34,703 nucleotides of DNA from Myxococcota bacterium (lineage in GTDB: Bacteria > Myxococcota_A > Polyangia > HGW-17): NCBI GenBank assembly GCA_018821305.1, contig JAHJMN010000107.1, positions 1 to 34,703 of the forward strand, in the 5' to 3' direction. Shown in pieces: positions 1 through 7,616 of the stretch. The notes beneath the pieces were generated by a model. The model had not been told where the DNA came from, did not search any database, and saw only the letters and a program-made list of their open reading frames with translations. Position numbers and translations under genes: made by a program. Position 1 is the first letter of the stretch; the number at the start of each line of letters is the position of its first letter.

Positions 1-7
1 AACTAAT

Positions 8-164
8 TAGTTCGTGTCCTGAAATTCAATTTTTATCAAAATTGAGCATGTTTACGAAAACATGCTATTCAGAACACTATAATAATTACAAGGCCTTCAT
101 TCTTAATCTCCTGTGCAGGAATTTGGCCTAAACTTGAAAACTTGGTATTACAGGACATTAACTA
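8..164 (+). repeat. Family B inverted-repeat element, copy B1
   Basis: The left end reads TAGTTCGTGTCCTGAAAT (from 8). The right end, read on the other strand, is TAGTTAATGTCCTGTAAT (to 164), so the element has imperfect terminal inverted repeats starting with TA. Inside are two AT-rich hairpins: TCAATTTT/AAAATTGA (26-45) and AGCATGTTT/AAACATGCT (45-66). The same left end recurs at 21023 and, decayed, near 32432. The last TA (163-164) is also the first TA of element A1. No coding capacity is seen. A MITE-like non-autonomous element is the likeliest reading; a transcribed structured RNA is possible. Confidence 0.6.
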
Positions 165-408
165 GACCGCTTTCGGAGTAAAAGGATCGAAATCTAAAAA
201 GTGAATATTTTCAAAAACAATTTGTAATTATTCTTTGATGTTGAATGTTTATGACCTGATCCTGATCCTGTTTGCCTGACTATCTGAGTCCCTGTTAAAA
301 AATTACAGGGAAACAGGAAATCAGTAGCAGGAACAGGAAAACAGGCGGCTCATTCCTGAAGATTTTCTTTAAAACTAGTCGCAATCGTATTACTCCGCAA
401 ACGGTATA
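163..408 (-). repeat. Family A inverted-repeat element, copy A1 (246 bp)
   Basis: The ends are TAGACCGCTTTCGGAGTAA at 163 and, on the opposite strand, TATACCGTTTGCGGAGTAA from 408. They form terminal inverted repeats with TA at each outer edge. The centre (about 255-345) is a CCTG/CAGG-rich imperfect palindrome around CCCTGT...ACAGGG. Related copies lie at 7617-8007, 23284-23499 and 34563 onward, always between genes. The copy inside the 7.6-kb locus has the same length, 246 bp. TA edges and no ORF suggest a MITE moved by a Tc1/mariner-IS630 type transposase; that is inference, because no transposase is in the window. Confidence 0.75.
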
Positions 409-423
409 ATTAATATTTTATCA

Positions 424-463
424 AAATTTATCATTTATTTTGAAAGCCTTAAATGATAAATTT
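424..463. promoter_or_regulatory. 14-bp perfect inverted repeat upstream of hprK
   Basis: AAATTTATCATTTA (424-437) and TAAATGATAAATTT (450-463) are exact reverse complements with a 12-base spacer, ending 17 bases before the hprK start. It lies outside repeat A1. It could be a repressor operator or a leader hairpin for the PTS operon. It is not followed by a T-run, so an intrinsic terminator is unlikely. Confidence 0.5.
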
Positions 464-480
464 ACGACGCAGGTAGAAAC

Positions 481-1449
481 ATGAGCAGACTTACGGTTAA
501 ACAGCTTTTAGAAGATGGCGGAAAATCCCTTGAACTTTCACTAGTTGACGGTTCTGACGGCCTCTGGCACGACCTTTCAGACAGCAGATATTTCAAAGCA
601 GGATTGTTGCTTACAGGACTTGAGATTAATAAAGGTAAGCATGGAATAGTTATTTTAGGGTTCACAGAAATATCTTTTCTGTCCAACCTGCCGGACAATG
701 AAAAGCTTTTTCAAGCATGCACCACTCTTCTTGAAACGGAGCCTGCATGTATAATTATTACTAAAAATCAGGAGATTCCTACTCTCCTAAAAAAAATGTC
801 TCTTGAAGCCAGTATTCCTCTTCTCACCACACCTAAAAAAACCGGTGATTTTCTTGATTGTCTGGATTCGTTTATTGATGAATATACAAAAGAAATTACA
901 AGAATGCATGGTGTTTTAGTTGAAGTTCTTGGTATTGGAGTTTTTCTTACGGGGCCAAGCGGAATTGGGAAAAGTGAAGCTGCATTGGAACTTGTGACAA
1001 GAGGTCACAGGCTTGTAGCGGATGACACTGTTGAAATTCAAAAACATCACCCTGATGTGTTGGAAGGCAGAGGTACACCAATAATCAAGCACCACATGGA
1101 AATACGTGGACTTGGAATAATAAATGTTCCTTTCCTTTTCGGTCCAGCCAGCGTCAGGGACAGAAAAAAAATTGAAATTGCTATTCAACTTGAGGAATGG
1201 GATGGAACAAAGGAATATGAAAGGCTTGGAAGTGACGAAAAACATCTCGAAATACTTGGTATAAAAATTCCACTCATAATCCTGCCCGTACGACCAGGTA
1301 GATCTCTTGGAACAATCATCGAAGTTGCAGCAAGAGATCAGTTGCTTAAACAAAGAGGAATTAACAGTTTTCAGATGTTTCAGGAAAAGCTCAACGAAGC
1401 TCTTATAAACCATGTTCCTGAGGCTGTTATAGAACAGGATATTGAGTAA
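481..1449 (+). CDS. hprK: HPr kinase/phosphorylase
   Basis: A 322-residue protein of normal family length. It phosphorylates HPr on its regulatory serine and, in the bifunctional enzymes, removes that phosphate. The N-terminal half (about 1-130) is the DRTGG-like domain. The catalytic half carries His143 in RMHGVLVEVLG, the P-loop GPSGIGKS (158-165), Asp181-Asp182, the HprK signature EIRGLGIINV (207-216) and a C-terminal VRPGRSLGTIIEVAA segment. A weak AGG ribosome site precedes ATG 481. It is first in a run with rapZ, ptsH, ptsI and a PrsW-like gene, and its substrate HPr is two genes downstream. In many Proteobacteria hprK follows rpoN-hpf-ptsN; here repeats lie upstream and the window ends before any such genes could be seen. 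Confidence 0.96.
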   Translation: MSRLTVKQLLEDGGKSLELSLVDGSDGLWHDLSDSRYFKAGLLLTGLEINKGKHGIVILGFTEISFLSNLPDNEKLFQACTTLLETEPACIIITKNQEIPTLLKKMSLEASIPLLTTPKKTGDFLDCLDSFIDEYTKEITRMHGVLVEVLGIGVFLTGPSGIGKSEAALELVTRGHRLVADDTVEIQKHHPDVLEGRGTPIIKHHMEIRGLGIINVPFLFGPASVRDRKKIEIAIQLEEWDGTKEYERLGSDEKHLEILGIKIPLIILPVRPGRSLGTIIEVAARDQLLKQRGINSFQMFQEKLNEALINHVPEAVIEQDIE

Positions 1450-1450
1450 A

Positions 1451-2296
1451 ATGAGATTGGTTATTGTAACCGGAATAAGCGGTGCAGGTAAATCGGTAGC
1501 ACTGAGATCTCTTGAAGATCTCGGTTTTTTTGCCGTTGACAATCTTCCCGTACCTCTAACTAACGGGTTTGTTCAACTTCTGGTAAGAGATGGAGAGTTT
1601 GATAAGGCTGCCATAGCTATTGATATCAGAAATGCGGATTTTCTCAATCAGTGGGCAGAAGTTAAAAAATCAATCGAAGACCAGAATCATACAGTCCAGA
1701 TCCTATTTCTTGAGGCGGATCGGGATATCATTCTGAATCGTTTCAAAGCAACCCGGAGACCACATCCTCTTGGCGGGATGGATCTACTTGAGACTATTAC
1801 AAACGAAAGAAAATTACTCAAAACCCTTCGAGATGACGTAACCTGGGTTCTTGATACATCAGATCTCACAGTTCATGAATTACGCGGTAAAGTTTTTGGA
1901 ATATTCAATGATCTGGAAAAACCAAGATTAATAATAAACGTTTGTTCCTTTGGCTTTTCATCCGGCTTACCGATGGAAAGTGATCTCGTTTTTGATGTCC
2001 GTTTTCTACCTAATCCGTATTTTATTTCTTCGTTGAGGGAGCTTACTGGAAAAGATAGACCCGTAGGCGACTATATTGAATCAAAAGAAATTTTTGTGGA
2101 ATTTTATTCAAAACTTGAAGATTTCATTATTTTTCTGATTCCACAGTATGAAAAAGAAGGGAAAAGTTATCTCTCAATAAATATAGGATGTACTGGGGGA
2201 AAACACAGGAGTGTCTATACTGCAGAAAAAATTGCTTCCACTTTGAGGAAGTTGAATTATAAAGTATCTGTAAACCACAGAGATATTTATAAATAA
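1451..2296 (+). CDS. rapZ: RNase adapter / nucleotide-binding protein RapZ (YvcJ)
   Basis: The family binds nucleotides and, in enterobacteria, delivers small RNAs to RNase E; in Bacillus the homologue YvcJ is a GTPase linked to competence. Visible are the P-loop GISGAGKS near the N-terminus, the RRPHPL segment after the Walker B-like FLEAD, and the C-terminal GCTGGKHRSVY motif that is nearly invariant in the family. The start at ATG 1451 leaves one base after the hprK stop. An in-frame TTG at 1442 would add three residues and overlap hprK, but gains no conserved residues. At about 281 residues it has normal length. The pairing hprK-rapZ next to HPr is common in Proteobacteria with a regulatory PTS. 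Confidence 0.94.
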   Translation: MRLVIVTGISGAGKSVALRSLEDLGFFAVDNLPVPLTNGFVQLLVRDGEFDKAAIAIDIRNADFLNQWAEVKKSIEDQNHTVQILFLEADRDIILNRFKATRRPHPLGGMDLLETITNERKLLKTLRDDVTWVLDTSDLTVHELRGKVFGIFNDLEKPRLIINVCSFGFSSGLPMESDLVFDVRFLPNPYFISSLRELTGKDRPVGDYIESKEIFVEFYSKLEDFIIFLIPQYEKEGKSYLSINIGCTGGKHRSVYTAEKIASTLRKLNYKVSVNHRDIYK

Positions 2297-2311
2297 TTTG
2301 GAGAATCAGTT

Positions 2312-2584
2312 GTGAGTAATACACATGAAAAAGATGTTGTTCTTGTAAATGAACAGGGTCTTCACACAAGGCCTGCAAGAATTCTGGTTGAAAAGACAAC
2401 CCGATTTAAAAGCGAAATAGAAATAATACTTAATGACTATGTCGCCAATGGAAAAAGCATTATGGGTCTACTTGGACTATTGGCATATAAGGGCTGTAAA
2501 CTTAAAATAAGGGCTACCGGTGAAGATGCTGAGGAAGCAGTGAAAGAGATTGCAACTCTCATTGAAAGTGGATTTGATGAATAG
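2312..2584 (+). CDS. ptsH: Phosphocarrier protein HPr
   Basis: A small (90 aa) phosphocarrier that accepts phosphate from EI on a histidine. His18 sits in QGLHTRPA, the equivalent of His15. Ser49 in NGKSIMGLLGL is the equivalent of Ser46, the target of HPr kinase. Both sites being intact fits the hprK gene upstream. It starts with GTG at 2312, supported by GGAG at 2300-2303; the ATG inside the reading frame would cut off conserved sequence. It lies 15 bases after rapZ and 6 bases before ptsI. Confidence 0.96.
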   Translation: MSNTHEKDVVLVNEQGLHTRPARILVEKTTRFKSEIEIILNDYVANGKSIMGLLGLLAYKGCKLKIRATGEDAEEAVKEIATLIESGFDE

Positions 2585-2590
2585 GTAACC

Positions 2591-4381
2591 ATGAGTGAAA
2601 TAAATATATTCGTCTCAGGCAAGGGAGTTGTTCCAGGAATATCTATAGGTAGAGCCTATGTGGTTCAACCCAGACTGGTTTCAAATATTCAACGCAATAT
2701 AAGTGAAGGTGAAATTCCTATAGAAATACAAAGATTTAATATTGCTATTGATAAAAGCTATGAACAACTTGAAGCCCTGAAACAAAAAATAGGAGATGAA
2801 TATCGGGATCCCGGACATATACTCGAAGCACATCAAATGATGCTTAAGGACGAAGAATTACGCAAAGACGTGATTCAGTTTATCAGTGACAGACTCATTA
2901 ATGTAGAGTGGGCTATTAATCTCGTAATGGAGAAATGGGAAAAGATATTTCTTCGTGTTGAAAATGAGTATTTTAACGAACGACTCAGTGACTTACGATT
3001 TGTGACCTATAGAATTTTACGAAATATTTCCGGTCTCGAGTGTTTTTCACATGATCCTCCCCCTGATGCTATCGTTATTGCTCCAGAACTAAGTCCGGTA
3101 GAAACAATTCAGTTTTGTAAAAATGCTGTTACAGCCATTGTTACGGAAAAAGGTGGAGCTACTTCTCATACGGTAATAATCGCAAAATCATTTGAAATTC
3201 CAACTGTTATCGCAGCAAGGGGCATACTTGATCTTATAAAAAACGGAGATCTTATTCTGGTAAACGGCAATACGGGCGAAGTTATTATTAACCCCGATGT
3301 AAATCATGTCCGGGAATACCGACGTCGTATGATTAAGATTCTGGCCATGGAACAGAATCTTATAAATGAGAGCCATACTGCTGCTGTTACCATGGATGGG
3401 GTGGAGCTTACAGTATACGCTAATGTTGATTTTGCAGAAGAAATTGAAAAAGCAATAACTCATGGAGCAGAAGGAATTGGTTTATATAGAACAGAATTCC
3501 TCTTTTTATCAAACATTAATGAAGCGATGAATGAAGAGCTCCATTTCAGGGATACCTTGAATCTGATGGAAAAATGGAAGGGCGGCCCAATTACCATCAG
3601 GACTTTTGATCTTGGTGGCGATAAATTTCCTACAGAAGGTGGAGTTCTAAACGAACCCAACCCGGCTCTAGGTCTACGCTCAATAAGACTTGCATTAAAA
3701 AACAGGAAACTTTTTAAAGCACAGATCCGGGGAATACTCAGAGCCCACAGTTCAATGCCTGAAGTTAAACTTAAGATTATGTTCCCTCTGATTTCTTCCT
3801 GGGATGAACTTAACGAAGCCAAGGATGTTTATTATGAATGTATGGAGGAGTTGACTCAGGAAGGACATGAACTAAGCGAAAACATTTCTATTGGAACAAT
3901 GATCGAGCTTCCTTCTGCCTGCATGATAAGTGATATTCTGGCTAGAGAAGTGGATTTTTTCTCCATTGGATCAAACGATCTTATTCAGTACTCACTGGCT
4001 GTTGATCGAGCAAATGAAAATATTTCTTACCTATACAGACCTCTACATCCCGGCGTATTGCGAATGTTAAAATTTACCATCGATAGTGCATTAAATGCCG
4101 GAATCGAAGTTTCCATATGTGGTGATATGGCAACTATGCCCATAGGTGCTCTTATACTTATGGGGTTTGGTTTAAGAACATTTTCAGTTCCTCCTTCATT
4201 TATACCACATCTTAAAAAAATGTTCCGTCAGGTGTCCGCCGCAGAAATCAAAGACCTCTCCGAACAAGCATTAAATATGGCATCACATCACGATATCAGC
4301 GAGTTTTTCAGAAATAAACTTGGTTCAAGGCTTCAGGAAGAAATCTGGCCCGAAGAGGGAGAACAGGATTCAGTTAAATGA
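2591..4381 (+). CDS. ptsI: Phosphoenolpyruvate-protein phosphotransferase (PTS enzyme I)
   Basis: Enzyme I moves phosphate from phosphoenolpyruvate to HPr. The 596-residue product is slightly longer than the usual ~575. His193 in GGATSHTVIIAKS is the phosphorylated histidine. The PEP-binding barrel shows RTEFLFL, FDLGGDKFP, the metal/PEP segment GSNDLIQYSLAVDR and the catalytic cysteine region SICGDMA. No EIIA, EIIB or EIIC gene is in the window, so this EI-HPr-HprK set may serve regulation rather than sugar uptake. Its stop overlaps the start of the PrsW-like gene by four bases. Confidence 0.97.
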   Translation: MSEINIFVSGKGVVPGISIGRAYVVQPRLVSNIQRNISEGEIPIEIQRFNIAIDKSYEQLEALKQKIGDEYRDPGHILEAHQMMLKDEELRKDVIQFISDRLINVEWAINLVMEKWEKIFLRVENEYFNERLSDLRFVTYRILRNISGLECFSHDPPPDAIVIAPELSPVETIQFCKNAVTAIVTEKGGATSHTVIIAKSFEIPTVIAARGILDLIKNGDLILVNGNTGEVIINPDVNHVREYRRRMIKILAMEQNLINESHTAAVTMDGVELTVYANVDFAEEIEKAITHGAEGIGLYRTEFLFLSNINEAMNEELHFRDTLNLMEKWKGGPITIRTFDLGGDKFPTEGGVLNEPNPALGLRSIRLALKNRKLFKAQIRGILRAHSSMPEVKLKIMFPLISSWDELNEAKDVYYECMEELTQEGHELSENISIGTMIELPSACMISDILAREVDFFSIGSNDLIQYSLAVDRANENISYLYRPLHPGVLRMLKFTIDSALNAGIEVSICGDMATMPIGALILMGFGLRTFSVPPSFIPHLKKMFRQVSAAEIKDLSEQALNMASHHDISEFFRNKLGSRLQEEIWPEEGEQDSVK

Positions 4382-5718
4382 TTGGATTGACAATAGCCCT
4401 TACCGTCGCACCATCAATACTTCTTTTTCTTTTTATTTACACCCACGATGAACATCCAGAACCAAAGAGCCTCATTGGAAAAATTTTACTTGGAGGTGTT
4501 ATCAGCGCTATTCCAGTCCTGATTTTTGGTGCAATTGTTAAAGGTATTTTGCCAGGACCTACGGATCCCTTTGGAAAAGCAATGTATATCTCGTTTGTTC
4601 TCGCTTCAATACCGGAAGAATTTTTTAAAATGGCTGTGGTAATGATGATTGCCTGGAAAAGCCTGTCTTTTGACGAACCATATGACGGTATAGTGTACGG
4701 AACTGCATCTACACTGGGGTTTGCAACTCTTGAAAATATTTTATATGTAGCCCAAGGCGGGTTCTACTTTGCCGTTATACGTGCTGTCACCGCAATACCA
4801 CTGCATGCTTTTTGCGGGGTTATCATGGGATATTTTATCGGGAGGGCTAAATTTTCAAAGTCAACTAACTCTATTTCTTTATTTCTTTTTTTCGGACTAT
4901 TAATACCAATTCTCCTCCATGGTTTCTACGATTTTGGGGCTTTTTATTCGGAGTTTGCCAAAGAACCGATTGGTGTTGTTATTTTCCTGCTTACACTTGC
5001 TCTGACTATCACACTTGGTGTTGTTCTTCTAAAATCACTGGAAAAAAACAGTATTCGTTATCTAGCCTCATATCACAATATTCCTCTTGAACCGCTGAAG
5101 GCTGCTCTTCCCAAGGGGGTTCATACAGAAACTGTTCTGCCTCGAATAATTTCGTTCTTTGCTCAGACCTCTCCTGCGGGTTCCTGGCCGGATCCTGCTC
5201 TATTTCAGCAGCGTATAATTGATAATCCAGATATTGTTGATAATGCGCCCATCAGACGAACCAGAGGTTTTATGGGGTTTTTGTATGTTCTATTTTCACT
5301 TTTTATTGTCATTGCAGGAGTCATTTTCCTATTTGCCGGGTTCAGTGAAAATTTCCGTCCTTCAAACGGCAAGGGTGAGTTTACGGAAGTGTCCAGAATA
5401 TTAATATCAATTACTGGATTATTTATAATCCTGAATGGTATTTTACTATTTATAAAAGGAGCTTTCCGGAATAGAGAGATCAATTATTATCGTGGGACTG
5501 GAGCCAAGATCATGATCGTACTCGGTTTTATACTAACTGTTCTTTTCGGTTTGGCTACCTCTGGAAATTTAAGAGATAAAGCCACCAGTGATGAACTTCA
5601 AACGGCGTTAGTTACTGGCGTTCTGTCGGGAGTTTTCTTGTTTTTATGGCTCATTGGTTTTTTAATGGTCAAAAAAGTCCCGAAAAAAGATTCAATAATT
5701 AAAAAAGAATATATTTAG
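4378..5718 (+). CDS. prsW: PrsW-family intramembrane metalloprotease
   Basis: A 446-residue polytopic membrane protein. PrsW in Bacillus cuts the anti-sigma factor RsiW. The family motifs are all present in order: the EE pair in SIPEEFFKM, FDEPYDGIVYGTASTLGFATLEN, the histidine in LHAFCGVIMGY and LHGFYDFGAF. After these comes a soluble stretch (about 220-295) and a C-terminal part with three further membrane segments not needed for the core. The ATGA overlap with ptsI implies translational coupling, an unusual place for a PrsW gene. Its TAG stop (5716-5718) is the first three bases of repeat element B3. The substrate is unknown. The symbol names the family only. Confidence 0.85.
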   Translation: MIGLTIALTVAPSILLFLFIYTHDEHPEPKSLIGKILLGGVISAIPVLIFGAIVKGILPGPTDPFGKAMYISFVLASIPEEFFKMAVVMMIAWKSLSFDEPYDGIVYGTASTLGFATLENILYVAQGGFYFAVIRAVTAIPLHAFCGVIMGYFIGRAKFSKSTNSISLFLFFGLLIPILLHGFYDFGAFYSEFAKEPIGVVIFLLTLALTITLGVVLLKSLEKNSIRYLASYHNIPLEPLKAALPKGVHTETVLPRIISFFAQTSPAGSWPDPALFQQRIIDNPDIVDNAPIRRTRGFMGFLYVLFSLFIVIAGVIFLFAGFSENFRPSNGKGEFTEVSRILISITGLFIILNGILLFIKGAFRNREINYYRGTGAKIMIVLGFILTVLFGLATSGNLRDKATSDELQTALVTGVLSGVFLFLWLIGFLMVKKVPKKDSIIKKEYI

Positions 5719-5778
5719 TTACTGTCCTGAAATACAGTTTTCCAAATTTTTCGTAAGTTTTTCCCCCAGGACAGTAAC
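5716..5778 (+). repeat. Family B short palindromic element, copy B3
   Basis: TAGTTACTGTCCTGAAAT at the left and CAGGACAGTAAC at the right are inverted repeats around about 35 bases. The same pair of ends forms the right-hand part of copy B2 (21106-21168). The element begins in the stop codon of the PrsW-like gene. As RNA it would make a stem at the 3' end of the PTS operon, so it may also act as a terminator or mRNA-end stabiliser. Confidence 0.6.
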
Positions 5779-5785
5779 CGCTTCT

Positions 5786-5813
5786 TCAAGTTTTTTCGAC
5801 TTACAACCGATGT
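5786..5813 (+). promoter_or_regulatory. Possible sigma-28 (FliA-type) promoter
   Basis: TCAAGTTT (5786-5793), 12 bases, then ACCGATGT (5806-5813). The sigma-28 consensus is TAAAGTTT, 11 bases, GCCGATAA, so the -35 matches 7 of 8 and the CCGAT core is kept, with a spacer one base long. It lies just upstream of a gene for a flagellar-rod-like protein. Confidence 0.4.
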
Positions 5814-5831
5814 CATATTCTGGAGGGTAAA

Positions 5832-6101
5832 ATGATCAGTGCCATGTCTTCCGCACTTTCTGGAATAAACAGATCACATCTTATGATGTATGCGGCTTCA
5901 TCCAATATTTCCCGGTCTAATATTGAAAATGCTCAATCTATTGAAATTTCAGGGGACAGTCTAGTGAAAACCAGTGATACCATAGATATATCAGAGCAAG
6001 CCATAAAAATGATGCAGGCACAAATGGTTCAGTCAGCTCAAATTCCGGTTATAAAAACCGCAGATGAGATGAACAAAACTCTCCTGGATATTATTGCTTA
6101 G
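5832..6101 (+). CDS. Minimal flagellar rod/hook D0-like protein
   Basis: Only 89 residues. The N-terminal part (SAMSSALSG ... NISRSNIENA) resembles the start of flagellar rod proteins such as FlgC and FlgG. The C-terminal part (DISEQAIKMMQAQ ... VIKTADEMNKTLLDIIA) resembles their C-terminal helix. The large central domain of true rod proteins is absent, so only the two helices that pack together in the rod (the D0 part) remain. ATG 5832 has a strong GGAGGG site at 5822-5827. A sigma-28-like promoter lies upstream. No other flagellar structural gene is in the window. It could be an accessory rod component or a protein using the same helical packing; function is not known. It converges with pssA, overlapping by four bases. 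Confidence 0.7.
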   Translation: MISAMSSALSGINRSHLMMYAASSNISRSNIENAQSIEISGDSLVKTSDTIDISEQAIKMMQAQMVQSAQIPVIKTADEMNKTLLDIIA

Positions 6102-6952
6102 TCTTCAGTTCGATGGGTTTCTATTTTCCATTGCATGACATCAGTAATCGGAATATACTTCATATCCTTTGTTTTCTTGTCGGTTAAATGAAAAACTATT
6201 GAAATTAAAAGAAATTCAAGCGCACTGATCATTATAAATTCAGGCAGGGCACGAATTACAAACATAAAATAAAGCGTAAACGCATGAACAGCAAGATATA
6301 TTCGCTTCCATTTAATTTCTGGTGGTTTAAATTTGGGAACCTTGAGAGGAGACAGCATTCCTATCGCAATTAACGCTCCCCAAATTGCCAGTACTGTAAA
6401 CAACCAGTGTCCGTTATTGTTTTTAAGCATGGGGAGAAAACGCGGATCATAAAAAGACGTTGTATAGCCACTACCGGGAAAATATTTCAGTAATAAGAGC
6501 ATGGGAGAAAGAATAAAACCAGCAGCTACCGGCATTGGAAAACCCTGAAAAACATCATCAAATTCTCCAGCTTGAGCAACTATATTATATTTTGTAAGCC
6601 TCAGGCAGGAAGCAATTACCCAGAAAACAGATATTCCAACAGGAACAACTTGTAAAATGCCTGAGCGAAAGTGGGGACTTCCAGAAGATACGATTGCATA
6701 AAGGAGTATAGCTGGGGTTACTCCGAAGGCAACAATATCCGCCAGTGAGTCTATCTCCAGACCAAAACTTGAACTGGCGCCAAGCTTTCGGGCTGTCATA
6801 CCATCGAATCGATCCAATAACATACTTAGAAAAGCCAGCCATGCACCGGTGTGTATTTTGCCTTTCATAGCATACGTAATTGAAATAATGCCTATAGAAA
6901 GACTTGTTAACGTTAAAATATTTGGTATGATATACCTTATTTTTTTATTCAT
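6098..6952 (-). CDS. pssA: CDP-diacylglycerol--serine O-phosphatidyltransferase
   Basis: A membrane enzyme that makes phosphatidylserine, precursor of phosphatidylethanolamine. The CDP-alcohol phosphotransferase signature DG(x)2AR(x)8G(x)3D(x)3D is present intact in DRFDGMTARK ... GLEIDSLAD (about residues 47-70). Several hydrophobic segments follow, as expected of the 284-residue length. The early position of the motif and the segment SLADIVAFGVTPAILLY fit PssA rather than PgsA. It is translated from an ATGA overlap with the upstream adenosyltransferase gene. No phosphatidylserine decarboxylase gene is seen here. Confidence 0.9.
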   Translation of the reverse strand: MNKKIRYIIPNILTLTSLSIGIISITYAMKGKIHTGAWLAFLSMLLDRFDGMTARKLGASSSFGLEIDSLADIVAFGVTPAILLYAIVSSGSPHFRSGILQVVPVGISVFWVIASCLRLTKYNIVAQAGEFDDVFQGFPMPVAAGFILSPMLLLLKYFPGSGYTTSFYDPRFLPMLKNNNGHWLFTVLAIWGALIAIGMLSPLKVPKFKPPEIKWKRIYLAVHAFTLYFMFVIRALPEFIMISALEFLLISIVFHLTDKKTKDMKYIPITDVMQWKIETHRTED

Positions 6953-7488
6953 TGATCTCCTGTGCTTATTTGCTCAGTTTCATGTTTTCTTGCTAGCAGG
7001 AATAGTAAATCCGAGAGCCTGTTTAGAAAAGTAAGTATAGAAGTATCTCCATCGAGGGGCTTGTATTTTGAAAACAAACTGACAACTCGACGTTCAGCCC
7101 GACGGCAAACGGTGCGGGCCAAATCAAAATAAGCACTGATTTCGTTGCCTCCTCCTGGAATAATTAATTTTCCCGGAGAAAATCCAGATTTTTCCAGAGA
7201 ATTTATATAATTTTCCAACCTGGCAACATCTGCAGGACCGATAAAAACAAGGGGCATCTCTATCGGTTTATCCAAGGCAAGTTCAGTATTTATTTTAAAA
7301 AGATTTCGTTGAATTTCAATAATTTGCAAAGAATCTTCATTTTTTAGTAGGGATCTTAGAAGGCCCAGTAATGAAGATAATTCATCAACTGTTCCAATGG
7401 TTTCCAACCTGATATGGCTTTTGGGAAGCTTTACATTTCCAATGATGGAAGTAATGCCTTTATCGCCTTTACGTGTAGTAATACTCAT
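6949..7488 (-). CDS. pduO: Corrinoid adenosyltransferase, PduO type
   Basis: It transfers adenosyl from ATP to cob(I)alamin, giving the B12 coenzyme used by radical mutases. Family motifs are clear: TRKGDKGITSI at the N-terminus (ATP loop), GTVDELSSLLG, RTVCRRAERR and LNRLSDLLFLLAR. Its 179 residues match the small single-domain PduO/MMAB class. The ribosome site GAGG lies about 12 bases before ATG. It is first in a two-gene unit with pssA; the functions are unrelated, so the link may only be shared transcription. The gene name denotes family, not propanediol use. Confidence 0.92.
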   Translation of the reverse strand: MSITTRKGDKGITSIIGNVKLPKSHIRLETIGTVDELSSLLGLLRSLLKNEDSLQIIEIQRNLFKINTELALDKPIEMPLVFIGPADVARLENYINSLEKSGFSPGKLIIPGGGNEISAYFDLARTVCRRAERRVVSLFSKYKPLDGDTSILTFLNRLSDLLFLLARKHETEQISTGDQ

Positions 7489-7616
7489 ATCTTAAAAAAA
7501 CACCTCACCAATCTGTATAAAAAAATAAAGAAAAAATCAAGGAGTTCGTTTGTAGGTGGGCTGCCTGGAAATGTCTTTTTCTAACTTTTAAATGATTGAT
7601 CTTAAAATTTTTTATC

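Noticed and set aside
916-1542. A 208-codon open frame opposite hprK and rapZ
   Set aside because: It is antisense to two well-supported genes, has no ribosome site, and the product has no recognisable features.
7514-7540. TTGATT/TATACA promoter for the adenosyltransferase gene
   Set aside because: The spacer is only 15 bases and the stretch is a poly-A/T run, so the match is weak.
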